Source: JBEKYD01 sp049509915
Lineage (GTDB): Bacteria; Acidobacteriota; Terriglobia; Bryobacterales; Bryobacteraceae
DNA: 22,046 bases
Assembly: GCA_049509915.1 (NCBI GenBank)
Contig: JBEKZL010000120.1
Location: forward strand, 1 to 22,046
Direction of reading: 5' to 3'
A program made the translations under genes and the position numbers. Below the pieces are notes generated by a model. That model saw only the letters and a list, made by a program, of their open reading frames with translations. It had not been told where the DNA came from and made no database searches. Positions 16,847-22,046 of the stretch are shown here, piece by piece (the stretch's first letter is position 1; each line of letters opens with the position of its first letter).

Positions 16847-17032
16847 ATGAATTTGGATCAAATCGAAGACAAATGGCAGCAGTTCACTGCCCCTGTCCGC
16901 GCGCGATGGGGGGAACTTAGCAATAATGAGCGATACGGATTGGTTAAAGCGGAGGCCGAGAAGCAAGCCGACGAATGGTCGCTGGCGCTGCGGCATTCCG
17001 GGCGCGAAGACAATCCTGCCAACCGCTTATAA
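16847..17032 (+). CDS. CsbD-family protein with shortened middle
   Basis: This 61-residue protein starts at ATG 16847, with GGAGAAG upstream. MNLDQIEDKWQQF and VRARWGELSNN match the first helix of CsbD, and ERYGLVKAEAEKQADEW matches its last. In normal family members about 17 residues (a DDLxxIxGKRxxLxGKIQ-like repeat) stand between them; here they are missing and the two ends meet at about residue 27, still in frame. The C-terminal tail (REDNPANRL) is unlike the family. CsbD proteins are small hydrophilic stress proteins. The gene has intact start signals and could be expressed. It is the second CsbD remnant in the window. Confidence 0.72.
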   Translation: MNLDQIEDKWQQFTAPVRARWGELSNNERYGLVKAEAEKQADEWSLALRHSGREDNPANRL

Positions 17033-17185
17033 CCACCGCGTTGTTTGTGCCGAGAGTGCGCCGATGGACCTTGAAGTGCTCTTTCTTTGGTTCGTGTACG
17101 ACCGGACAGGCGACGTCTTGCGGCAGGCTGCCCGACGGAGCGAAGAGCCGGCAGTGCGGAGTTTAGACAAAAGGAGCACGATCAA

Positions 17186-17944
17186 ATGAGCATTTTGAGA
17201 ACGGCAACAACCAGCGCGTTTTGCTTGACGTTACTGGGCGCGGTAGTCGCACCGGCCGCAAAGGCGGATGACTGGAACAACAAGACCGTAATGACTTTCA
17301 GCGCGCCTGTGGAGATTCCCGGAGTCCACCTCAAAGGGTGGGGAGTGTTGCCAGCCGGCACCTATGTATTCAAGCTTCTGGACTCGTCCGCCGACCGCCA
17401 CATCGTCCAGATCTTCAACGCGGATGAAACGACATGCTACGCCACCATCCTTGCGATCCCAGACTATCGTTTCAGGGCGACCGGCAAGACCGTAGTGACT
17501 TTCCGGGAGCGGCCGGCGGGCGAGCCGGAAGCGCTCCGAGCCTGGTTCTATCCCGGCAAGAACTGGGGCGACGAATTCGTATATCCGAAAGCCAGAGCTG
17601 CAGTATTGGCAAAAGAAACCAACATCCCCGTTCTCTTCCTGGCGGCCGAAGTCCCGGTGGAAGTCGCGGAGCCGATCCAGTCGGCGGACGCCCCGGCGGT
17701 GGTGCAACTGAAACAAGTACCTATCATGGCCATCAAGCCGACCGGAGAAGAGGTACAACTTGCCGAGGTGGTCACTCCGCCGCCGGCAGCGGCTGAAACC
17801 GCGGCGGCTCCAGTACCCCCCGCGGCCGCGCGAGAGACGACGCTTCCAGCGACGGCGAGTAACTTGCCTCTGATGGCGTTGTTCGGATTGCTTGCTTTGG
17901 GCGGCGCCTGGACCATCCGGCTGGCACAAAAGCGCGTTCGGTAA
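17186..17944 (+). CDS. Exported protein with LPxTG-like C-terminal anchor
   Basis: This 252-residue protein starts at ATG 17186 behind AAAGGAGC; a longer reading to 17087 would mask the signal peptide and is rejected. Residues 1-27 are a signal peptide ending near AKA. The body (about 30-150) is beta-rich: KTVMTFSAPVEIPG, GVLPAGTYVFKLLDSSADRH, TVVTFRERPAGEPEALRAWF, a pattern seen in many acidobacterial exported proteins of unknown role. A proline/alanine-rich linker follows. The C-terminus has LPATAS (220-225), a hydrophobic helix and a basic tail (RLAQKRVR): the three-part layout of sortase-type or related sorting signals. No sortase gene is present in the window. Function is unknown; membrane or envelope attachment is inferred. 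Confidence 0.8.
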   Translation: MSILRTATTSAFCLTLLGAVVAPAAKADDWNNKTVMTFSAPVEIPGVHLKGWGVLPAGTYVFKLLDSSADRHIVQIFNADETTCYATILAIPDYRFRATGKTVVTFRERPAGEPEALRAWFYPGKNWGDEFVYPKARAAVLAKETNIPVLFLAAEVPVEVAEPIQSADAPAVVQLKQVPIMAIKPTGEEVQLAEVVTPPPAAAETAAAPVPPAAARETTLPATASNLPLMALFGLLALGGAWTIRLAQKRVR

Positions 17945-18003
17945 CAGGGTCCTGTGGCTGGGAGACTCGAACGGGGAACCTGGCAATCTCGGGCGGAGAG
18001 CAC

Positions 18004-18336
18004 ATGAAGGCTATGAGTCTGGGGCTATCGCGGGCCGGAGAGCGCGGCGTGAAAACGGTCTCTCTGGCCGTCCTTCTCCTGCTCGTCGCCGCCGGCTACG
18101 CCGGAGATCACGCTCCGCCTGCGGGACAAGATCGCGCCCCGGCATCCTTCTCAATCTGAGTAGACGTAGACTTGGCGGTGTTACACGCCACCGTGACCGA
18201 CCGCCAAGGCGGCTTTGTCTCCGATCTGAGCCAGCAGGATTTTCGAGTTTACGAGAGCGGCGTACTGCAAATCATCCGGCTTTTCAGGAACGAAGATATT
18301 CCGGTCACCGTGGGACATCCTGTCGGGTGTCGATAA
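18004..18336 (+). pseudogene. VWFA-related protein (TIGR03436 type), nonsense-mutated and truncated
   Basis: ATG 18004 opens a signal-peptide region (KTVSLAVLLLLVAAGYAGD) and runs to FSI, then TGA at 18157-18159. The same frame continues with VDVDLAVLHATVTDRQGGFV, then SDLSQQDFRVYESGVLQI and LFRNEDIPVTVG, the conserved domain that precedes the von Willebrand A domain in acidobacterial TIGR03436 proteins, where FSI is normally followed by an R (CGA to TGA would explain the stop). After PVTVG, where the family goes on with LVVDxSGSM, the frame reads HPVGCR and stops at 18336. The whole VWA domain is lost. A pair of direct repeats begins right at the break, which suggests a mobile-element end. 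Confidence 0.82.
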
Positions 18337-18365
18337 GATAGTCACCGTGAAATAAGATAAGTCAC
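18333..18365. repeat. Pair of direct repeats at the break of the VWFA gene
   Basis: ATAAGATAGTCAC (18333-18345) and ATAAGATAAGTCAC (18352-18365) differ by one inserted A and lie 19 bases apart. They begin within TGTCGATAAG, at the point where the VWFA-related gene loses homology. Tandem 13-20 bp repeats at a TG-starting edge recall the multiple end repeats of IS21-family elements, but no istA/istB gene is present; this link is inference only. Confidence 0.45.
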
Positions 18366-18417
18366 AGGCGATGCCCGAGTCGAAGGACGATATCGATCCT
18401 GTTACCCCGGGCGCGCG

Positions 18418-19524
18418 TTACACTCTTGCTCCCGGCGGGTCGGCAACTCCTCCCGGCGGCAGAAAATCCGGAAGGTCAAGGCGTGCCACGCCGATCCGGT
18501 TGTCGGCCATCCCGTAATAGACGTCGAAGCGGTCCGGCGATCCGATATCGTTGCGCCGGTCGATGCCGGTGGGGAACACGACATCAGCGACGGTGCCGCG
18601 GCGTTCTTGCGGCAGCACTGGCGCGAGCGCCGGCTCGGGTGAGCGACAGCGGATCGCGCGCGGATGCTCCTTCGAGAGCAACATTACGCCGGCCGAGTAG
18701 CACAATTGGTGTGTAGCGCTGTTCGGTTCCACCATGTCTCTGACGCCGTGGTAAACGATCAGCCAGCCGTGGCGGGTCAGGACGGGCGGAGTGCCCGCGC
18801 CGATTTTCAGCCGCTCCCAGGGCGACACCGGAGTCGCCAATCGGTGGTGACAGGCAAAATGCCCGAGGCGATGTGGATCACCGCCCTCTAGGGCCATCGA
18901 GCAGTAGGAAATCCAAATGCTCTCCCGATCGAGATCCACGTCGCGGGTCGCGGCGTGGCAGGCGGTTTCCTCCGGACGAGTGCCGGGAAAAAGCGGCCGG
19001 TGAAGCATGGCCAGTTCCAGATGCCCCGACGGATTCGGAATGGCGGCGGGGAAAAGGCTGGCATCCTTGTCATCTACATCGCCGATATCTATGCCGTGAT
19101 ACCGACCGAAAGTTGCCAGACCCAGGCGTCGCCAGTGGAAAAGGTCTTCACATTGTGCCAGCGCGATCCGCGGGCCTTGATGAGAATATGCCGTGTAGGT
19201 CATGTGATAGCGGTGGAGCGGTTCCACGAATGTGCGAGGATCCTCGCAGCCACCGCCGCCGCCGGGCCGGAGCTCATAATCGGCTTGCGGCTCGATCGCG
19301 ATACCGAGCCGCTCGGCGCCGGCCGGATCGCCGGCTTGGTTGAATCGCACCCGAGCGATGCCGATGCGCGAGTAATTCCCCCGCGCAACCAGGCGCGGGA
19401 AGAGGTACAGCTTACCATCGGGGCCACGAGCGGCAGCCGGATTCAGAACACCTTCGACCTCCTGGGGATTACCCGGCTCCGGCTCCATCATGATTCCCAG
19501 GCGCTGTAACTTAAATGCGCTCAT
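18418..19524 (-). CDS. GH130-family glycoside phosphorylase/hydrolase
   Basis: This 368-residue protein starts at ATG 19524 behind GAGGTG. It is a five-bladed beta-propeller of the GH130 (former DUF377) type: GVLNPAAARGPDGKLYLFPR, the RIGIARV strand, GGGGGCEDPRTF with D95 as the likely proton donor, MTYTAYSHQGPRIALA, DDKDASLFPAAIP, then GAGTPPVLTRHGWLIVYHGV and GVMLLSKEHPRAI, and the closing VVFPTGI and DVYYGMADNRIGVA. Family members cleave or phosphorolyse beta-mannosides. The gene follows the ManA::HAD chimera by 17 bases, in line with mannose use, although the isomerase itself is broken here. It has no signal peptide, so it should act in the cytoplasm. It appears intact. Confidence 0.88.
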   Translation of the reverse strand: MSAFKLQRLGIMMEPEPGNPQEVEGVLNPAAARGPDGKLYLFPRLVARGNYSRIGIARVRFNQAGDPAGAERLGIAIEPQADYELRPGGGGGCEDPRTFVEPLHRYHMTYTAYSHQGPRIALAQCEDLFHWRRLGLATFGRYHGIDIGDVDDKDASLFPAAIPNPSGHLELAMLHRPLFPGTRPEETACHAATRDVDLDRESIWISYCSMALEGGDPHRLGHFACHHRLATPVSPWERLKIGAGTPPVLTRHGWLIVYHGVRDMVEPNSATHQLCYSAGVMLLSKEHPRAIRCRSPEPALAPVLPQERRGTVADVVFPTGIDRRNDIGSPDRFDVYYGMADNRIGVARLDLPDFLPPGGVADPPGARV

Positions 19525-19541
19525 CGAGGCACCTCATAGAT

Positions 19542-20168
19542 TCACGCTTCTTGACCGCGCTCCGACAAACAAGCGATGATTGCCTCGATGACCAGCTTAG
19601 TCTCGTTGGGACCACGAATGGGGATAGAAACGACCCCCGCCTGTTGCGCGGGATAGTCATTTCCGCCCGGAAACAACGCATCGCCTACAAAAATCATCTC
19701 TTTCAATGAAATGCCCAGGATATCGCGTAGCTTCCTGATTCCGTAGGCCTTGTCAATGCCAGGTTTGGTGACATCAATGGACGTTGCGCCGCCCATGCGG
19801 ACGGAAAACCCGGGGATCAAAGTCTCGACAATCGCTTTGATCTTCTTCCGCTTGGCGAAATCGGGATCCCATTTCTGTTTTTCTTGCAGGGGCGCCTGCT
19901 GACCTAGCGCGGAAAATGTCATCTGGCTACCCCGATCTTCAATCACTTCTCCCCAAACTTTGTCGGCTTTGAAGCCAGCTTGTCCGACCGCGCTGTCGAG
20001 AGAACTGACGATTTTGGCTTTCTCCTCCGCGGTGAAATCCTCGGCTTCGCCGATCGGGCCTTCGCCTGGCAGCGGTGCCGCGAGCACGCTAGCCAAACGC
20101 CGGCCGCCCCACAGCCGATATTGATAGATCGGTTCGAACCGCAGCGGATACAGCGGGAGTTGACTCAT
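19542..20168 (-). pseudogene. Chimera: start of mannose-6-phosphate isomerase joined to end of HAD phosphomannomutase-like protein
   Basis: The frame is open for 208 residues from ATG 20168, but joins two families. Residues 1-42 (LYPLRFEPIYQYRLWGGRRL to GPIGEA) are the N-terminus of a class I mannose-6-phosphate isomerase. From residue 43 (EDFTAEEKAKI, then SQMTFSALGQQAP, GGATSIDVTKPGIDKAYGI with K135, and GDALFPGGND at 162-171) it is the C-terminal part of a HAD-IIB phosphomannomutase-like protein. The isomerase lacks its zinc site and catalytic barrel; the HAD part lacks motif I (DxDGT). Neither activity can be expected. A deletion running from inside manA to inside the next gene explains it. 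It stays in frame, so a stable protein might still be made. Confidence 0.82.
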
Positions 20169-20171
20169 GGA

Positions 20172-20393
20172 CTAATCGTTCTCCTGGTTGCTGATGGCGA
20201 GTGCCACCGGGCGCTGCGGCCGGCCGTGAGGCACCAACGCCAAGTCATCACTCACGACATAAATAGCGATGGCGGCGATCATAAAACACAGCCCGACCCA
20301 GAAACGCCAATCGCGATGCGCACGTTTCCAATAGGGAAGTTGGTCATGATGGACACTGTCAGGAGGCGGCGTTCCATGCTGGTGGAGCTGCGG
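20172..20393 (-). pseudogene. Small single-helix membrane protein, broken at its start
   Basis: The frame ending at TAG 20172-20174 reads HDQLPYWKRAHRDWRFWVG, then LCFMIAAIAIYVVSDDLALV and a short polar tail. One membrane helix is clear, and the composition is that of a real protein. Going upstream the frame has no ATG, GTG or TTG before a TAA at 20394-20396; the only internal ATG (20282) would cut the helix. Just upstream another frame has MNEPNRSSTSMERR, which could be the true start followed by a frameshift. It ends 3 bases before the ManA::HAD chimera. I read it as a small inner-membrane protein gene of the sugar cluster that has lost its start; family not recognised. Confidence 0.45.
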
Positions 20394-20489
20394 TTAGGCT
20401 CGTTCATTGGTTTCAGGCATTCTGAGCCGCAGGCTTGACGCGCTGAGGGACACCTCTTGTGTCACTAATGCCTTCCATCGCAGCATTAT

Positions 20490-20684
20490 ATCGCCACACC
20501 GGGCAGCGCGGTTGCACGCGGCTCGATGATACAGAACTTGCTGTGCCGCCGCCACATTGGATTGGGGAATGCCCAATTCGGCAAATCGTTTGTTGCAGGG
20601 TGGGAAGCTTTCATCCATCGCCAGCAGTCCCCTATCGTCGGCGACCATCGCAATCGCCGTCTCTTCAAGTATTTGCGAATTCGA
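20490..20684 (-). pseudogene. Class I fructose-bisphosphate aldolase reduced to its two ends
   Basis: The minus strand reads NSQILEETAIAMVADDRGLL, AMDESFPPCNKRFAELGIPQ and then directly VAAAQQVLYHRAACNRAARC. The first part is the N-terminus of a class I fructose-bisphosphate aldolase (AxDES and NKRF motifs); the last is its C-terminal helix (AAQxxLxHRAxCNxAA). About 250 residues, with the Schiff-base lysine, are gone. The join keeps the frame. The start codon is also lost: the expected Met before NSQ reads as Ser, and the break lies just beyond the end of the transposase remnant. After the aldolase end the frame runs on into unrelated codons to 20394. Confidence 0.78.
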
Positions 20685-20694
20685 ATCAGTGCGG

Positions 20695-21474
20695 CTACTT
20701 TGGAACGACGGCCCAGACGGCGTGGTATAGGGGGTGCTGGTCCTGATCGATGTGGAATTGCCAATAGCGATCAAAGTCTCCGGAGAGATAGATGGCTCGG
20801 AGTTGTACAATGGCCTCCGCCATTGGCTCGCCTAAGAGAATGCGCAGCGTTCGGTGGAGGACCCAAAGGTCGGCTTCCGGGCTTGCCTCGGCATGGAAGA
20901 CATAGGCGGCTTTCCAGAGTTTCTCCAGCACGTGCATCAGATCCAGGATCAAGGTGAGTTTGAGCTTTTGGTCCACTCGGATCTGGAGAGCCCGCTCGCC
21001 GTCGGTCAGGGCCAGGCGCGTTGTGGATCGCGCGGGATCGCGGCCCATCTCTTTGGCCACCTCCTCGATCACGGCGGTCTTGCCCTTGAGCAAACTCGCC
21101 CACACTCGTTTGTTCTCCGGACGTGGCGGAGGAGGCGCTTCACCTGACGCCGGGCGGGAGTTGGGCAAAAGGCTATCGATGACTTGTTGTGGGGTCCGCA
21201 CCCAAGGCGCGCGGGTGAAGACGGTGGCGACCGTGGCCATACGTTTCTTATTGGCCTTCTGCCCTTTGGTCAGCCGCGCTCTGGGTTGTGCGCCGCAAGG
21301 CTTGACCATGGGAATGCCCTTGCCGTCGATCGCCGCCACCAGGATCGAGCCGGCGGCAGCGGCCATCGAACGCTGTTGGTAGAACGCGTCAAAGTCCCGA
21401 GCGGCATCCGGCAGGATTTCTTCCAGGCTGCGTTTGGAGACGGAAACGCCGGTCAACTCGGCAATGGTTTGCAC
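20695..21474 (-). mobile_element. ISKra4-type transposase remnant with missing start and missing middle
   Basis: This 259-codon frame has the ISKra4 transposase marks: LTGVSVSKRSLEEILPDAAR, AAIDGKGIPMVKP (catalytic-type Asp at 50), LTKGQKANKKRMATVATVF, LALTDGERALQ (Asp at 158), LDLMHVLEKLWKAAYVFH. The C-terminal end MAEAIVQLRAIYLSGDFDRY to VVPK is also typical. Between LRILLG (about 214) and EPMAEAI roughly 90 residues present in relatives, with the region expected to hold the third acidic residue (near an EGACKN motif), are missing; the frame is kept. The N-terminal 130 or so residues are missing too, and the first codon here is not a natural start. No terminal inverted repeats were identified. 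It cannot transpose by itself. Confidence 0.8.
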
Positions 21475-21479
21475 TTGGG

Positions 21480-21851
21480 GAGGCCTTGACCACGACCTCC
21501 AGATTCCTCACCCGCTCGCACAGATCCTCCTGTACGTGTTTGCGGGCAAAGCTGGCGCCGAGGGTATCGATGATCCTCTGCGGTTCCGCCTGTTCCCAGT
21601 AGCGCAGCGCCAACGCGAACGACTTCTGAAGGCTAGCCAAGTCACCCGACACCCGCTGGCGCATCGGTCCCATCGGTATCGGCTCGCCCCATACGCACAC
21701 CAGAGCCCGCATGGGCACCCTCTGGCGCCACCCTCAGATCTCCGCCAGGCGTCGCCGCAGGCACCTTGCAATACTGCCGGAATTGGTCTTCCATGAAGTT
21801 CGTCGATCCGCACTTCGGACAGCAGACTAGCTGATGCTCTTTATCTTCCAT
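21480..21851 (-). pseudogene. Zinc-ribbon protein with frameshift, joined to the transposase remnant
   Basis: ATG 21851, behind a GGAGA site, opens MEDKEHQLVCCPKCGSTNF with a CCxxC cluster, followed by FMEDQFRQYCKVPAATPGGD. Near 21725 the continuation moves to another frame: MRALVCVWGEPIPMGPMRQR, where a second Cys pair is expected and W stands in place of C, then QKSFALALRYWEQAEPQRI and a helical end ERVRNLEVVVK. I read it as one small zinc-binding protein of about 120 residues, often seen as a hypothetical protein, with one frameshift. At about 21480 it runs into the transposase piece in yet another frame. It may once have been an independent gene or an accessory gene of the element. Confidence 0.5.
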
Positions 21852-21979
21852 GAGCTTTGTCTCCGGTACCATCCAGCGCCCCGGCTGTCCCAACTGTACA
21901 CTTAGAATATCGCTGGGGCGGAAGACTACCTTGCGGGGGGTGCGCGACCCACAAGTCGAGCGCGGGCAATTTGCTTTTT

Positions 21980-22028
21980 GGGGCGCTATAATCCTAACGT
22001 ATGCATACGTTAGGATTGGAGGCGCCCC
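21980..22028 (+). promoter_or_regulatory. Palindromic operator-like element over the start of the right-edge gene
   Basis: The half-site AATCCTAACGTATG (21990-22003) is followed at once by its exact reverse complement (22004-22017): a 28-bp perfect palindrome. Outside it, GGGGCGC (21980-21986) and GCGCCCC (22022-22028) form a second matching pair. TATAAT at 21987-21992 is a perfect -10 box that overlaps the palindrome; no good -35 is seen at the right distance. GGAGG at 22018-22022 sits six bases before TTG 22029. A repressor bound here would block the promoter, so autoregulation of the following gene is likely. T-runs do not follow on either strand, so it is not a terminator. Confidence 0.7.
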
Positions 22029-22046
22029 TTGTCTGACTCCCTCGCC
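22029..22046 (+). CDS. Start of an unidentified gene, cut by the window edge
   Basis: TTG 22029 lies six bases after GGAGG and gives MSDSLA before the sequence ends. The operator-like palindrome directly upstream suggests a self-regulated gene, for instance a transcription factor, but six residues do not allow any family call. Confidence 0.4.

Noticed and set aside
21980..22028. The palindrome as an intrinsic terminator for the genes on the minus strand
   Set aside because: On the minus strand the stem is followed by A, not T, and the minus-strand genes start to its left, so it lies upstream of them.
1..22046. A defence island, phage or CRISPR system
   Set aside because: MazG alone is a housekeeping-type two-domain enzyme here, no repeats of CRISPR type are present, and no restriction, toxin or phage structural gene was recognised.

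Overview
The window is GC-rich and looks like part of an Acidobacteria chromosome, most likely the Solibacter/Bryobacter side of the phylum. This is inferred from family content: DUF362 proteins, a TonB-dependent receptor fragment with the PLNGRN signature, a TIGR03436-type VWFA-related protein, secreted GH42 and GH130 glycosidase-type proteins, and an exported protein with an LPxTG-like tail. No rRNA, tRNA or CRISPR array was seen.

Layout. 1-2379 (+): the 3' part of a DUF362 protein and a secreted glycosidase-like protein. 2479-4145 (-): an exported enolase-superfamily enzyme followed by a collapsed second enolase-superfamily gene. 4349-4981 (+): a dead hybrid-type histidine kinase fragment. 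5285-5850 (+): a PRC-barrel protein and a half-length CsbD protein. 6110-8158 (-): a secreted GH42-like enzyme. 8566-9512: a graveyard holding an exported-protein stub, an unassigned remnant, and a DUF362 start joined to a TonB-receptor fragment. 9528-14204 (+): an intact housekeeping-like run of MazG, a GNAT protein, an o-succinylbenzoate synthase/N-acylamino acid racemase-like enolase, an MFS transporter and an SDR reductase; the first four are translationally coupled or overlapping. 14830-16575 (-): a stress-type operon of a YflT-like glycine-zipper protein, a cupin and a VIT1/CCC1 metal transporter. 16847-17944 (+): a shortened CsbD protein and an exported LPxTG-like protein. 18004-18336 (+): a nonsense-mutated, truncated VWFA-related gene. 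18418-20684 (-): a sugar-use cluster of a GH130 enzyme, a ManA::HAD-phosphomannomutase chimera, a small membrane protein remnant and a class I fructose-bisphosphate aldolase remnant. 20695-21851 (-): a collapsed ISKra4-type transposase and a frameshifted zinc-ribbon protein. 21980-22046 (+): a 28-bp perfect palindrome in front of a new gene that runs off the window.

The most striking feature is how often genes have lost their middles. At least five loci keep the recognisable start and end of one family but lack the interior: an enolase, CsbD, fructose-bisphosphate aldolase, the ISKra4 transposase, and (across two adjacent genes) ManA::HAD. DUF362::TonB receptor is a sixth junction of the same kind. 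Other loci carry nonsense or frameshift lesions. The intact blocks (MazG to SDR, the VIT1 operon, GH42, GH130) sit between these scars. This points to deletion-driven decay in the accessory parts, or to an assembly artefact that must be excluded. The other non-routine signals are the palindromic operator-like element at the right edge and a probable non-AUG start for MazG.
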